The notes below the pieces were generated by a model, which made no database searches, was not told the origin of the DNA, and saw only the letters and a list, made by a program, of their open reading frames with translations. Both the position numbers and the translations under genes were made by a program. From assembly GCA_024508675.1 (NCBI GenBank), contig JANINQ010000005.1, positions 186,001 to 250,000 on the forward strand: a stretch of 64,000 nt of DNA, given 5' to 3'. Source of the stretch: Afipia sp. GTDB lineage: Bacteria > Pseudomonadota > Alphaproteobacteria > Rhizobiales > Xanthobacteraceae. Of the stretch, positions 45,942-55,959 are shown in pieces (the first letter of the stretch is position 1; each line of letters begins with the position of its first letter).

Positions 45942-46880
45942 ATGACCCGCCCCCTGCTCTCTGCGAAAATTCCCTACTTCCTCGCCGTCGGCGAGACGCT
46001 GAGCTTCCGCAAGGCGGCCGAGCAGCTTGGAATCGCGCAGCCCGCGCTGAGCCGCAGCATCCGGGATCTGGAAAATCAGTTGGGCTTCGCGCTGTTCGAG
46101 CGTTCCACCCGCCGCGTTGCGCTGACGCCCGCAGGCGAGGTGCTCTACCGCGAGAGCGCCGACGCCATGCAGCGCCTGACGCGCGCCACCATCCATGCCG
46201 AGCGCGTCGCGCAGGGCCTGAGCGGCACCGTCAGCGTCGGCTATTCGACATTCGCCGCCACCGGCCCGATGTCGGATATCATCATCGAATTCCGCAAGCA
46301 TCATCCGCAGGCGCAGGTCGGGCTTCGCCTGCTTGCATCATCCGAGCAGGCCGCGGCCTTCGACGAAGGCACACTCGATCTCGGCTTCATCATGGCGAAT
46401 GTCGCCACTCCGCCGCTGCGAGGAATACCGATCTCGCGGGAGCGGCTGGTCGCGGTGGTCCCGGCAAGTCATCCGTGGGCGGAAAAACGAAAGATCACGC
46501 TGGAAACGCTGTGCACCTCGCCGCTGGTGATCGGCACCGCGCGGCGCTGGCGCGGTTTCCGCGCGCTGATCAACGGACTGATCGCCGAGCGCGGGTTATC
46601 GCTGACGATTGCAGAGGAAGCCGATGACGTTCCGGTGCTGCTGCAACTGGTCCGCTCGGGCTTCGGCTGCACCATTCTCGATGCATCCTTCATCCCGACC
46701 CTTCCGCCGGGAATCGTGCCGCTGGAAATCGTAGACTCGACCGCGACCCTCGATATCTCGCTGGTGTGGCGGCCGGATCATCTGTCACCGCTGGCGGCGC
46801 GCTTCATCGACGTTGCAAATGCCTTCATGGCATCGCGGCAGGACCAGCCGCGACGCCGCACACGTCAGACGAAAAAGTAG
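45942..46880 (+). CDS. LysR-family transcriptional regulator
   Basis: A 312-residue regulator. The N-terminal winged HTH is near residues 8-67 (FLAVGETLSFRKAAEQLGIAQPALSRSIRDLENQLG in short parts, with AQPALSRSIRDLE as the recognition region). The C-terminal effector domain starts near residue 90 (GTVSVGYSTFAATGPMSDII). It is divergent from the GGT-like gene and probably controls it and the binding protein. A shared terminator region with purL was not seen; the two stops are 12 bp apart. Confidence 0.9.
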   Translation: MTRPLLSAKIPYFLAVGETLSFRKAAEQLGIAQPALSRSIRDLENQLGFALFERSTRRVALTPAGEVLYRESADAMQRLTRATIHAERVAQGLSGTVSVGYSTFAATGPMSDIIIEFRKHHPQAQVGLRLLASSEQAAAFDEGTLDLGFIMANVATPPLRGIPISRERLVAVVPASHPWAEKRKITLETLCTSPLVIGTARRWRGFRALINGLIAERGLSLTIAEEADDVPVLLQLVRSGFGCTILDASFIPTLPPGIVPLEIVDSTATLDISLVWRPDHLSPLAARFIDVANAFMASRQDQPRRRTRQTKK

Positions 46881-46892
46881 AAAGCGCGGAAA

Positions 46893-49106
46893 TCAGTTCT
46901 TTCCGGCCATATAGGCAGGCAGCCAGTTTTCATAACCCGCCTTGAGCGAGGCAATCGACACCGGCGTTTCACCTTCAATCGCGATAGCCTCGCCACCGGT
47001 CTTGCCGATGACATGGCACGGCACACCGACGGCCTTGAGCTTGCTCAGCACCGGCAGCAGATGCTCTTCCTGCACTGTGACGACGTAGCGCGCCTGATCC
47101 TCGCCGAACCAGAAAGCATGCGGAACAATCTCGTCCGGCGGCGCATCGAGAATCGCGCCGATGCCGCTTGCCATCGCCATTTCGGTGAGCGCCACCAGCA
47201 GACCGCCGTCGGAGACGTCATGCACAGCCGTCGCTGTGCCGCCCTTGATCATGCCGCGCACCACATCGCCGTTGCGTTTTTCGAGAGTGAGATCGACCGG
47301 CGGCGGCGCGCCCTCTTCCTTGCCACAGATGTCACGCAGATAGACAGACTGGCCGAGCCAGCCCTGGGTATCGCCGATCAGCAGGATGGCTTCATTCTCA
47401 GCCTTGAATGCGAGCGTCGCGGACTTGGTGAAATCATCCAGCAGGCCAACGCCACCGATGGAGGGCGTCGGCAAAATGCCGCGTCCGTTGGTTTCGTTGT
47501 AGAGCGAGACGTTGCCCGACACGACCGGGAAATCCAGCGTACGGCAGGCTTCCGCGATGCCCTTCAGGCAGCCGACGAACTGGCCCATGATCTCGGGCCG
47601 CTCGGGATTGCCGAAATTGAGATTGTCGGTGATGGCGAGCGGCTTGCCGCCCACCGCCGTGATGTTGCGCCATGCCTCGGCCACAGCCTGCTTGCCGCCC
47701 TCGAACGGATCAGCCTCGCAATAGCGCGGCGTCACATCACAGGTCAGCGCAAGGCCCTTTGGCCCATCGAGCACACGCACCACCGCCGCATCGCCGCCAG
47801 GACGCTGCAGGGTGTTGCCGCCGATCACATGATCGTACTGCTCCCACACCCAGCGCTTCGAGCACAGTTCAGGCGTCGCAATCAGCTTCGACAGTGCCTC
47901 AGTGATCGACGCCGGAGCTTTCACATCGCGCGCATGGATCACCGGCAGTTGCGGCGACGGCACATGCGGACGATCATAGAGCGGCGCTTCGGATTCCAGT
48001 TCCTTGATCGGCAGGTCGGCCATCACGTCGCCGCCGTGCTTGACGACGAAGCGCTGCGTCGGCGTCGTGTAGCCGACGATGGCGAAGTCGAGGCCCCATT
48101 TCTTGAAGATCGCCTCGGCCTGCTTTTCCTTCTCGGGCTTCAGCACCATGAGCATGCGCTCCTGGCTTTCCGAGAGCATCATCTCGTAGGCGCTCATGCC
48201 GGTTTCACGCGTCGGCACCGAATCCAGATGCAATTCAACGCCAAGGTCGCCCTTCGCGCCCATCTCGACCGCCGAGCAGGTCAGACCCGCTGCGCCCATG
48301 TCCTGAATTGCGATGACGCAATCGGCTTCCATGATTTCGAGGCAGGCTTCGAGCAGCAGCTTTTCCGCGAACGGATCGCCAACTTGAACAGTAGGTCGCT
48401 TCTCCTCACTGTCGTCATCGAACTCCGCCGACGCCATGGTCGCGCCATGAATGCCGTCGCGGCCGGTCTTGGAGCCGAGATAGACGATCGGCATGTTCAC
48501 GCCAGAGGCCGCCGCATAGAAAATCTTGTCGCTTTCCGCGAGGCCGACTGCCATGGCGTTGACGAGAATGTTGCCGTCATAGCGCGTGTGGAAACGCGTC
48601 TGTCCGCCAACCGTCGGCACGCCGAAGGAATTGCCGTAGCCGCCCACGCCAGCAACCACGCCGGAGACGAGATGACGCGTTTTGGGGTGTTTCGGATCGC
48701 CGAAGCTCAGCGCATTGAGGCAAGCAATCGGCCGCGCGCCCATGGTGAACACGTCGCGCAGGATGCCGCCGACGCCCGTGGTCGCGCCCTGATACGGCTC
48801 GATGTAGCTCGGGTGGTTATGGCTCTCCATCTTGAAGACCACGGCCAGCCCGTCCCCGATGTCGATGACACCGGCGTTCTCGCCCGGTCCCTGGATGACC
48901 CATGGCGCCTTGGTGGGCAGGCCGCGCAGATGGATGCGCGAGGACTTGTAGGAACAATGCTCGTTCCACATCGCCGAGAAAATGCCGAGTTCCGTGAATG
49001 TCGGCACCCGCCCGATCAGCTTCAGGATTCGCTCGTACTCGTCCGGCTTCAGGCCGTGCTGGGCGACGAGTTCGGGGGTGATCTGGGGTTCGTTCCTGAT
49101 CGTCAA
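46893..49106 (-). CDS. purL: Phosphoribosylformylglycinamidine synthase subunit PurL
   Basis: The catalytic subunit that makes FGAM from FGAR, ATP and the ammonia delivered by PurQ through PurS. The 737-residue short PurL form fits the three-subunit system of Gram-positive and alphaproteobacteria. Visible motifs include [52 protein letters not shown] and [20 protein letters not shown]. The start appears to be TTG 49106 with GGAG about 10 bp upstream. purS and purQ lie to the right, separated by added genes. Confidence 0.96.
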   Translation of the reverse strand: MTIRNEPQITPELVAQHGLKPDEYERILKLIGRVPTFTELGIFSAMWNEHCSYKSSRIHLRGLPTKAPWVIQGPGENAGVIDIGDGLAVVFKMESHNHPSYIEPYQGATTGVGGILRDVFTMGARPIACLNALSFGDPKHPKTRHLVSGVVAGVGGYGNSFGVPTVGGQTRFHTRYDGNILVNAMAVGLAESDKIFYAAASGVNMPIVYLGSKTGRDGIHGATMASAEFDDDSEEKRPTVQVGDPFAEKLLLEACLEIMEADCVIAIQDMGAAGLTCSAVEMGAKGDLGVELHLDSVPTRETGMSAYEMMLSESQERMLMVLKPEKEKQAEAIFKKWGLDFAIVGYTTPTQRFVVKHGGDVMADLPIKELESEAPLYDRPHVPSPQLPVIHARDVKAPASITEALSKLIATPELCSKRWVWEQYDHVIGGNTLQRPGGDAAVVRVLDGPKGLALTCDVTPRYCEADPFEGGKQAVAEAWRNITAVGGKPLAITDNLNFGNPERPEIMGQFVGCLKGIAEACRTLDFPVVSGNVSLYNETNGRGILPTPSIGGVGLLDDFTKSATLAFKAENEAILLIGDTQGWLGQSVYLRDICGKEEGAPPPVDLTLEKRNGDVVRGMIKGGTATAVHDVSDGGLLVALTEMAMASGIGAILDAPPDEIVPHAFWFGEDQARYVVTVQEEHLLPVLSKLKAVGVPCHVIGKTGGEAIAIEGETPVSIASLKAGYENWLPAYMAGKN

Positions 49107-49338
49107 GGCGACGTCGCTCCGGCTGAAAATGCGGTCTGATCCCTACGGGCTTCGAAGGGTCGGATGAGGCGGAATATGCGTGATTCCGGGCTTCTTTGTG
49201 CACGGCAGCCCGGCCTGCGGCAAGCATCAGATAGGCAGAAATCCCGTGCAAAAAAGCCCCGTTGCGGGCCTGCCCCGGGAGGCTCTAAGAGAGGCCCCTG
49301 TCTGGCCCCTCCGGCCTGCTTCTGAAGGATTCCAGCTC

Positions 49339-49800
49339 TTGGACGATATTGCGCAGAAAACCCCACGCCCCCGCCCTGATCTCCTGATCGCGACCGAGGG
49401 CGAGTTCGCCGGGTGGCGGACATGGAGCCGTGACAGCTTCGAATCCAACAACGGGCCGTTCTGGCACCGCTTCGAGGAGGACGGAAGCGTCCGCTGCGCA
49501 TTCCGGGTCGAGAGGAAGCACCTCAACGGCATGCGCAACGTCCATGGCGGCTGCTACATGACCTTTGCGGACTACTGCCTGTTCGCTTTTGCCGCGCACG
49601 AACTGCAGGGGCCGTCCGTCACGGTGTCTTTCGCCTGTGAATTTCTCGATGCCGCCAAGGAAGGCGAACTGGTCGTCGCGACCGGAGGCATCACCCGCGC
49701 CGGCGGCTCGCTGATCTTCCTGCGCGGCACCTTGCACAGTGGCGAGAGGCCGCTGTTCACGTTCTCCGGCACGATCAAGCGGATCAAGAAGCGCGCCTGA
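49339..49800 (+). CDS. PaaI-family hotdog thioesterase
   Basis: A 153-residue hotdog-fold acyl-CoA thioesterase. The active-site motif is NVHGGCYMTFADYCLFAFA, followed by VTVSFACEFLDAAKEGELVV. I chose TTG 49339, which has AAGGA 9 bp upstream and fits the family length. The ATG at 49180 would add 53 residues with no family match. The substrate is unknown. Confidence 0.8.
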   Translation: MDDIAQKTPRPRPDLLIATEGEFAGWRTWSRDSFESNNGPFWHRFEEDGSVRCAFRVERKHLNGMRNVHGGCYMTFADYCLFAFAAHELQGPSVTVSFACEFLDAAKEGELVVATGGITRAGGSLIFLRGTLHSGERPLFTFSGTIKRIKKRA

Positions 49801-50027
49801 CGAACACACGGCGCGACCGTCCGCCGCAGCCTTCATTCGCGAAAAATGCCTTCAAAATCAAAGGCCGCAAGCGGGGCATTTAGAGCGTATTAACCAAGCA
49901 GAGCTAGCTTGTTCAGGTCAGCGCGCCTTTAACGCGCCCGGCTCCCGCCACACCGGATTGCGTGATCCCACTGCCTGCATCTGCAAGCGGTATGCGCACC
50001 GCTATGCTTCAAGTCAGGCTGAACATC

Positions 50028-51377
50028 ATGAATCCTTCCGACACCCTCGCCGCCCGCATGGCCTTCATCGGCATCGACGACACCACGCGCACGCTCCTGC
50101 GCGACGTCCGTCCCATGGCCATGGCGGCATTGCCGGCAATCCTCGACAAGTTCTACCGGACCATCGCGCAGTTTCCTGACGTCCAGCGGATGTTTCCGCG
50201 TCCCGAGATTGTTGCTCACGCCAAGGCTGCGCAGCTCGCACACTGGGAGATGATCCTGTCCGCGCGCTTCGATGCCGACTATGTCCGCTCCGTCACCCGG
50301 ATCGGCGAAACCCATCATCGCCTCGGCCTCGAGCCGCGCTGGTACATCGGCGGCTACAAGCAGATCATCGGCGGCCTGATCGCGGCGGTCGAAACCGGCA
50401 TCACGGCGCGCTTTGCCGGACGCGCCCTGTTCGCAAAAAAGGCCGCGATCATCGACGCGGTGGTCAGCGCCGCCATGCTGGACATGGACTTCGCAACGTC
50501 CGTCTATCTCGACGCCGGCAAGCGCGAAAAGCGCGAAACCCTGGAGCGCCTGGCCGGGCAGTTCGAGCAGACCATCGCGCAGATCGTCGCGCGGGTCGGC
50601 ACCACATCGGAAAGCCTCAATTCCGCAGCCGACACGCTGAAATCCACCGCAGACCAGACCCGCACCCTGTCGGGCTCGGTTGCGTCGGATTCGGAGCAGG
50701 CATCGCAGAGTGTGCAATCGGTCGCGGCCGGCGCTGAGGAAATGAGCGCCTCGGTCTCCGAAATCTCGCGGCAGGTTCAGGAATCGCTGCGGATCGCGAA
50801 CGACGCTGTCAAGCAGGCCGAGGGCGCCAGCGGCCGTGTGGCAGGCCTCAGCGAAGCCGCTGCACGGATCGGCGATGTCATCAAGATGATCAACGCCATC
50901 GCAGAACAGACCAACCTGCTCGCGCTCAACGCGACCATCGAGGCCGCGCGCGCCGGCGAAGCCGGAAAGGGATTTGCCGTCGTCGCGCAGGAAGTGAAGG
51001 CGCTGGCCTCACAGACCGCGAAGGCAACGGATGAAATCAGTACGCAGATCGTCGGGATGCAGGCCTCGACCGGTGAAACCGTCAACGCCATCACCGAGAT
51101 CAGCGGCACCATCAGCTCCATCTCGCAAATCGCCGGCGCGATCTTCGAAGCCGTCGACCAGCAGAACGCCGCAACACGCGAAGTCACCAGCGGAATCCAG
51201 GTCGCTGCGACGGGATCGTCAAATGTGGCCGCCAATATCGTCAAGGTCAGCCGGGGCGCGGAAGACACCGGGCGCGCCGCGGCCGAGGTTCACGCCTCAG
51301 CCGGATCGCTCACGGCTGAAAATCAGCAGCTGCGCACCCAGGTCGATCATTTCCTCGCGACCCTGCGCAGCGCCTGA
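50028..51377 (+). CDS. Soluble globin-coupled chemoreceptor (HemAT-like)
   Basis: A 449-residue sensor with no membrane segment. Residues about 1-165 form a globin-coupled sensor domain. The proximal haem His is predicted as His96 in [21 protein letters not shown], by match to the H-x-R-(I/L)-G-L pattern. A coiled linker leads to a methyl-accepting signalling domain with the hairpin tip at residues 292-325 ([20 protein letters not shown]). It should sense oxygen or another gas and steer the CheA pathway. No che genes are next to it. The start ATG 50028 has only a weak ribosome site. Confidence 0.9.
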   Translation: MNPSDTLAARMAFIGIDDTTRTLLRDVRPMAMAALPAILDKFYRTIAQFPDVQRMFPRPEIVAHAKAAQLAHWEMILSARFDADYVRSVTRIGETHHRLGLEPRWYIGGYKQIIGGLIAAVETGITARFAGRALFAKKAAIIDAVVSAAMLDMDFATSVYLDAGKREKRETLERLAGQFEQTIAQIVARVGTTSESLNSAADTLKSTADQTRTLSGSVASDSEQASQSVQSVAAGAEEMSASVSEISRQVQESLRIANDAVKQAEGASGRVAGLSEAAARIGDVIKMINAIAEQTNLLALNATIEAARAGEAGKGFAVVAQEVKALASQTAKATDEISTQIVGMQASTGETVNAITEISGTISSISQIAGAIFEAVDQQNAATREVTSGIQVAATGSSNVAANIVKVSRGAEDTGRAAAEVHASAGSLTAENQQLRTQVDHFLATLRSA

Positions 51378-51381
51378 GATT

Positions 51382-51414
51382 AAAAAAACGCGGCTCCTTG
51401 CGGGGCCGCGCTTT
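51382..51414. terminator. Terminator between the globin sensor and purQ
   Basis: A 9-bp stem CGCGGCTCC / GGGGCCGCG (with two G-T pairs) has a 4-base loop. An A-run precedes it and T-rich sequence follows. It lies between convergent genes. Confidence 0.85.
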
Positions 51415-51450
51415 TGCTTTTCAATAAATCCCTTTGCGCGCAGAGAAATC

Positions 51451-52152
51451 TTACGCTGCGCTTTCAAGATGCGCGACCAGACCCGCGAACAGCCCGCGCC
51501 CGTCGGTATTGCCCATGATGTCTTCGACGTGGTTTTCCGGATGCGGCATCATGCCGAGCACGTTGCCGCGCTCGTTGACGATGCCGGCGATCGATTGCGC
51601 CGCGCCGTTGATGTTGTGGGTGTCGCCGACTTCACCGCTGGCCGAACAGTAGCGATAGAGCACGCGGCCATCGCCATCGAGCCGCTTGATCGTTTCCGCA
51701 TCGGCCGCGTAGTTGCCCTCGCCGTGCGCCACCGGCACGCGGATCACCTGCCCGGCATTGTAGCCGCGCGTGAACGGCGTATCGGAACGCTCGACGCGCA
51801 GATGCACGTCACGGCAAATGAACTTGAGCTGCGCATTGCGCATCAGGACGCCCGGCAGCAGGCCCGACTCGCAGAGAATCTGGAAGCCATTGCAGACGCC
51901 GAGTACGAGACCACCGGCGGCGGCATGGGCACGGACCGCATCCATGATCGGCGCACGGGCAGCGATCGCGCCGCAGCGCAGGTAGTCGCCGTAGGAGAAC
52001 CCGCCCGGCACCACGACCAGATCTGTACCTTTCGGCAAGGCGGTGTCGGCGTGCCACACCATCGCCGCGTCGTTACCCGACGCGAGCTTGAGCGCGCGCG
52101 CCATGTCGCGTTCGCGATTGATGCCGGGGAAGACGAGAACGGCTGATTTCAT
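51451..52152 (-). CDS. purQ: Phosphoribosylformylglycinamidine synthase subunit PurQ (glutaminase)
   Basis: The class I glutamine amidotransferase that frees ammonia for PurL. The 233-residue protein has [30 protein letters not shown] and the nucleophile Cys in [20 protein letters not shown]. The His/Glu of the triad lie in [11 protein letters not shown]. In rhizobia purQ usually follows purS closely; here two secreted-protein genes and 222 bp separate them. Confidence 0.96.
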   Translation of the reverse strand: MKSAVLVFPGINRERDMARALKLASGNDAAMVWHADTALPKGTDLVVVPGGFSYGDYLRCGAIAARAPIMDAVRAHAAAGGLVLGVCNGFQILCESGLLPGVLMRNAQLKFICRDVHLRVERSDTPFTRGYNAGQVIRVPVAHGEGNYAADAETIKRLDGDGRVLYRYCSASGEVGDTHNINGAAQSIAGIVNERGNVLGMMPHPENHVEDIMGNTDGRGLFAGLVAHLESAA

Positions 52153-52374
52153 GGCAATTCCGAACAGAGGACAAATTCAGCGATTCATTGCCGCCGAGGC
52201 CAGACATACCCATTTGGCGGGCACTTTTCCAGTGTCGGCCTCCCGGAAAAGCCCCAACATCCATGCAGGGCATGGTCACTCAGAACGGGAACCTCTGTGG
52301 AAGCCACAAATCTGGCCTTATCGAGCATGCGGAGCAAACTTGCCGCCAATCCCCATCTACCAAGGGCCCTTCCG

Positions 52375-52926
52375 TTATTGGATCGGAGTGTCTTCGACAA
52401 CCATGGCCTGAACGAACGCACTTCGATTTCTTCGGGCAACCTCCAGGGATTTCGAGTAAGAGGAAAAGCTGACCAGAGCTGACTTTACGAACATCGTCGC
52501 CTTGCTCAAATAAAGTGCCCCCTTTTCACCATCGACGCGAGCTTCCTGCACGATTGCCGGATATCCGCGAATGGTGGTCGTGCCGCTGGAGATCCGCTCC
52601 AGCTTGCGTCCCGTCCCTGCCGCTTTCGCATTCGCCTGAGACATCGCTTCCGGAATCTGACTCGCGAGCTTCGCCAACGCTTGCCGGTCAGGATTTCGGG
52701 TGGGGCTGCTTGAAATACTCGCCGTCACCTTGGAGGGTACGGGACACGCGAGAGGACGACAAATAAACTCCCCTGTGCTGCTGTTGAAAAAACTGCTGCT
52801 TCCAGACCATTTGGCAGGATCGGGATTCTTAATTTTGACTCTCGTGGTCCCCGGCGCTTGCGCAAGAGCCTGCCATGAATTCATCGAACCAAATGCCGCG
52901 AGCAAAATGACAAGCAACCATCGCAT
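52375..52926 (-). CDS. Secreted CRPLAC-motif protein, copy A
   Basis: A 183-residue exported protein. The signal peptide MRWLLVILLAAFGSMNSWQALAQA is clear. The mature part has PDPAKWSG, FICRPLACPVPSKVT, SSPTRNPDRQALAKLA and VARRNRSAFVQAMVVED. All are shared with the adjacent copy B, so they are tandem paralogues. The CRPLAC Cys pair may form a disulfide. I do not recognise a characterised family. It sits in the purS-purQ gap, on the same strand. Confidence 0.75.
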   Translation of the reverse strand: MRWLLVILLAAFGSMNSWQALAQAPGTTRVKIKNPDPAKWSGSSSFFNSSTGEFICRPLACPVPSKVTASISSSPTRNPDRQALAKLASQIPEAMSQANAKAAGTGRKLERISSGTTTIRGYPAIVQEARVDGEKGALYLSKATMFVKSALVSFSSYSKSLEVARRNRSAFVQAMVVEDTPIQ

Positions 52927-52978
52927 CAGAACACCTCGGTCAGAAAATAACTGAAAGAATTTCTATCGAACTTTTTTT

Positions 52979-53560
52979 CTACCGAGCCTTGGGCAAATAG
53001 TCCTCGACTTCGATCAGAGCGACAAAGTCGGCACTGTTTCGCCGCGCCACATCCAGGCTCAGGGAGGAAGAAATGACGTCCACCGTGCCGCTACCTGCGA
53101 ATACCAATTTGCGGACGATGAACACTGACTTGTCGCCAAGTTGTCCACGATACTCCCAGTGAACGGCGGGATAGTCCTTCGCTTTTGTGACAGTTGAGGT
53201 CAGCAGGTTGAGGTCCTGCAATCGTCCGGAGCTTGTCGACGACGAAGCCTCTTCAACTATTGCCATCTGACGGGCTGCATCGTCCTGGGCGAACTTCTGC
53301 AGGGCCTGCGGGTCCGGGCTGCGCGTAGGGCTAACGCCGAGTTTGACAGTCACGATGGAGTTTTCAGGACACGCCAACGGCCGACAGCGAAAGACCGACT
53401 TGTAATCCAGGCCTCGCTGCCCCACCCACTTATCGGGGTCGGGTGCTCTATAGCGAACCTTCGTTCCGGGATTATCAGGCCCGACAGGCTTCGTGACGCA
53501 TCCAGCAAACAATGCGGTCGCGGCTATGACCGCGACCCTGACAAAAATCGAAAACGTCAC
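52979..53560 (-). CDS. CRPLAC-motif lipoprotein, copy B
   Basis: A 193-residue paralogue of copy A. It has a lipobox LFAGC near residues 17-21, so it is predicted to be a lipoprotein rather than a free secreted protein. Shared blocks are PDPDKWVG, FRCRPLACPENSIVTV, VSPTRSPDPQALQKFA, KDYPAVHWEY and VARRNSADFVALIEVED. It lies 52 bp before copy A and 28 bp after purS. The function is unknown. Confidence 0.75.
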   Translation of the reverse strand: MTFSIFVRVAVIAATALFAGCVTKPVGPDNPGTKVRYRAPDPDKWVGQRGLDYKSVFRCRPLACPENSIVTVKLGVSPTRSPDPQALQKFAQDDAARQMAIVEEASSSTSSGRLQDLNLLTSTVTKAKDYPAVHWEYRGQLGDKSVFIVRKLVFAGSGTVDVISSSLSLDVARRNSADFVALIEVEDYLPKAR

Positions 53561-53588
53561 AAAAGCCCCCGCCCGTAACGCTGGCCTT

Positions 53589-53831
53589 TTAAGCCAATAT
53601 TTCTACCCTATAATTTTCTATCACAGTATTCGCCAGCAGCTTATCGGCCGCGGCCTTGAGCGCGGCTTCGGCCTTCGCCTTGTCGCTACCGGAAACTTCG
53701 ATGTCGAACACCTTGCCCTGCCGCACGCTGGCAATGCCATCGACGCCGAGCGATTTCAGCGCGCCTTCGATGGCCTTGCCCTGCGGATCGAGAATGCCGT
53801 TCTTCAGCGTAACCGTAACGCGTGCCTTCAT
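53589..53831 (-). CDS. purS: Phosphoribosylformylglycinamidine synthase subunit PurS
   Basis: The 80-residue dimeric bridging subunit that passes ammonia from PurQ to PurL. The sequence ARVTVTLKNGILDPQGKAIEGALKSLG (in part) and VRQGKVFDIEVSG are family hallmarks. ATG 53831 lies 5 bp after the purC stop. A longer in-frame reading runs inside purC and is rejected. Confidence 0.95.
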   Translation of the reverse strand: MKARVTVTLKNGILDPQGKAIEGALKSLGVDGIASVRQGKVFDIEVSGSDKAKAEAALKAAADKLLANTVIENYRVEILA

Positions 53832-53836
53832 CGCAC

Positions 53837-54604
53837 TCAGCTCTTCACAAGCACCGGGCCGGAGCCCGCAGGACGATCGTTGTCGATCAGGATGCCGAGA
53901 CGCTTGGCGACTTCGGTATAGGCCTCGACGAGGCCGCCGAGATCGCGGCGGAAGCGGTCCTTGTCCATCTTCTCGTTCGACTTGATGTCCCACAGACGGC
54001 ACGAGTCCGGCGAGATTTCATCGGCGACGATGATGCGCATCATGTCGTTCTCGAACAAGCGGCCGCATTCCATCTTGAAATCCACAAGACGGATGCCGAC
54101 GCCCAGGAACAGGCCGGTGAGGAAGTCATTGACGCGGATGGCCAGCGCCATCATGTCATCGATCTCCTGCGGCGTGGCCCAGCCGAACGCAGTGATGTGC
54201 TCTTCCGAGACCATCGGATCGCCGAGCTGGTCGTTCTTGTAATAGAACTCGATGATCGAGCGCGGCAGTTGCGTGCCCTCCTCGATGCCGAGGCGCTGCG
54301 ACAGCGAACCGGCGGCGACGTTGCGCACGACGACCTCAAGCGGCACGATCTCGACCTCGCGGATCAACTGCTCGCGCATGTTGAGCCGCTTGATGAAATG
54401 CGTCGGCACGCCGATGTCGTTCAGATGCTGGAAAACGTATTCCGAGATCCGGTTGTTGAGGACACCCTTGCCCTCGATGATCTGGTGTTTCTTGGCATTG
54501 AACGCTGTGGCGTCGTCCTTGAAATGCTGGATCAGGGTGCCAGGCTCAGGCCCTTCGTAAAGGGTCTTGCCCTTGCCTTCGTAAATGCGACGCCGACGGC
54601 TCAT
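53837..54604 (-). CDS. purC: SAICAR synthetase
   Basis: Joins CAIR and aspartate with ATP to form SAICAR. The 255-residue protein has [37 protein letters not shown] and [34 protein letters not shown] (in part [16 protein letters not shown]). ATG 54604 gives the family N-terminus [11 protein letters not shown]; an in-frame ATG 10 codons upstream is the alternative. It heads the purC-purS unit. Confidence 0.95.
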   Translation of the reverse strand: MSRRRRIYEGKGKTLYEGPEPGTLIQHFKDDATAFNAKKHQIIEGKGVLNNRISEYVFQHLNDIGVPTHFIKRLNMREQLIREVEIVPLEVVVRNVAAGSLSQRLGIEEGTQLPRSIIEFYYKNDQLGDPMVSEEHITAFGWATPQEIDDMMALAIRVNDFLTGLFLGVGIRLVDFKMECGRLFENDMMRIIVADEISPDSCRLWDIKSNEKMDKDRFRRDLGGLVEAYTEVAKRLGILIDNDRPAGSGPVLVKS

Positions 54605-54954
54605 AGGGATGTACCGTGTTCTGTTGAAGTCCATGAATGGGGTGCTCCGGGTGATTTACGCGACCCACGGCGGAGCTGCCGTGAAGTCCGGAATCGTGAA
54701 ACAAACCGCGAACCGGACTCATCGGCAACCTACCCGATTGAACCGGCCGATACAACGCAACGCAGCGCGTATTCCCGTAAATGTGGGCGCCGTTTTGCGC
54801 TGGAAATCCTCAAGAATTCCCGTTTGGCATCATTTCGCCCGCAATCGCGGCCTCCTGCGACCTCTGGGACATTGCCTTGCCGGGTCCGGACCCCCTATAT
54901 GCAGGGTCCCGCCGCCATCCCGGCATGACCAATTCAGCTTTACGGAACAGATAT
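54605..54954. other. Divergent intergenic region between purC and the zeta-subunit gene
   Basis: 350 bp between two divergent genes. It should hold the purC promoter and the zeta promoter. Small open frames here have no family likeness. No PurR-like palindrome or riboswitch was recognised. Confidence 0.5.
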
Positions 54955-55272
54955 ATGTCCACTTTCGACAAGCGCGAGGAAGGTTTCGAGAAGAAATTTG
55001 CCCTCGACGAGGAAACGAAGTTCAAGGCGGAAGCCCGCCGGAACAAGCTGCTGGGCCTCTGGGCCGCCGAAAAGCTGGGCAAGGCCGGTGACGAGGCCGC
55101 CGCCTATGCCAAGGAAGTGGTTGCTGCCGATTTCGAGGAAGCCGGAGACACCGACGTGCTGCGCAAGGTCGCGGGCGATCTCGCCTCCAAGGGCATTACC
55201 GAACTCGACGTCCGCAAGAAGATGGACGAACTGGTCGCGGTCGCCATCGCGCAGGTCAAGGCCGGCCAGTAA
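54955..55272 (+). CDS. F1-ATPase inhibitor zeta subunit (DUF1476)
   Basis: A 105-residue helical protein. The N-terminus STFDKREEGFEKKFALDEET is the inhibitory region of the alphaproteobacterial zeta subunit, known from Paracoccus to block reverse ATP hydrolysis. The rest (ARRNKLLGLWAAEKLG; ADFEEAGDTDVLRKVAGDL) matches the DUF1476 four-helix core. ATG 54955 fits the known N-terminus. It commonly lies divergent from purC in this order. Confidence 0.9.
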   Translation: MSTFDKREEGFEKKFALDEETKFKAEARRNKLLGLWAAEKLGKAGDEAAAYAKEVVAADFEEAGDTDVLRKVAGDLASKGITELDVRKKMDELVAVAIAQVKAGQ

Positions 55273-55287
55273 TTTTCCGGACGGAAT

Positions 55288-55321
55288 AAAAACGCCGCGC
55301 GACCAGATCGCGCGGCGTTTT
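55288..55321. terminator. Terminator after the zeta-subunit gene
   Basis: A-run then arms ACGCCGCGCGA / TCGCGCGGCGT around a 5-base loop, then a T-run. It stands between the zeta gene and the convergent GlcG/HbpS-like gene and can act in both directions. Confidence 0.93.
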
Positions 55322-55359
55322 GCTGTTTCAGATTGGACGCGCTGTTTCAGCGCGTCATT

Positions 55360-55851
55360 TTACTTCAGGGCGTCCTGCACCTTCGCCACGCCGGCGAGCA
55401 CGCAAACTTCGTCCTTGTCACCGCCCGGCGCACCGGATGCGCCGACCGCGCCGATCGTCTCGTTACCGACCTTAATCGGCACCGCACCGCCTGCTCCGAC
55501 CACACCCGGAATCTGCCGCAGATACGCCGTCTCGGGCTTCTCCGTCAGCTTCTGGAATTCCAGCGATGTCTGGTTACGGGTGCGCGCGGTGTAGGCCTTC
55601 AGCCGGCTGAATTCCATGGTGTGCGGGTTGGTCCCGTCGCCGCGGACCTGCGCGAACACGTTGCCGGCCTTGTCCACGACGGTGACAGACACCTTGTAAC
55701 CATCCTTGGCGCACTGCTCCATCGTGCCCTGGATGATGGCCATGGCCATCGCCGTCGATACATTCTTGTCAACCACCGGCGCCTGAGCGCGAGCAGGACC
55801 TGCGATGAGAATCGTAGCCGTCGTCAATGCTGCAAGAGCGATTGAACGCAT
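55360..55851 (-). CDS. Secreted GlcG/HbpS-like (DUF336) protein
   Basis: A 163-residue protein with a signal peptide ending ARA near residue 22. The DUF336 fold shows YKVSVTVVDKAGNVFAQVRGDG, KAYTARTRNQTS and GGAVPIKVGNETIGAVGASGAPGGDKDE. HbpS members bind haem in the periplasm or cell wall; GlcG members have no proved role. Haem binding is not shown here. Confidence 0.82.
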   Translation of the reverse strand: MRSIALAALTTATILIAGPARAQAPVVDKNVSTAMAMAIIQGTMEQCAKDGYKVSVTVVDKAGNVFAQVRGDGTNPHTMEFSRLKAYTARTRNQTSLEFQKLTEKPETAYLRQIPGVVGAGGAVPIKVGNETIGAVGASGAPGGDKDEVCVLAGVAKVQDALK

Positions 55852-55959
55852 ATGGAAGCCTCCCTTTGAGTATTTTTTGTTGGCGCGTTGATAGCAACCC
55901 TTCCTATCCCGCTTTAATCCCGCAGCAGAACAAGATTCGTTGTTGCGGACGCGAAGGGA

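Noticed and set aside
47013-49139. 708-residue open frame on the plus strand opposite purL
   Set aside because: Composition is Arg/His/Asp-rich with no family motif; it mirrors the high-GC purL coding strand.
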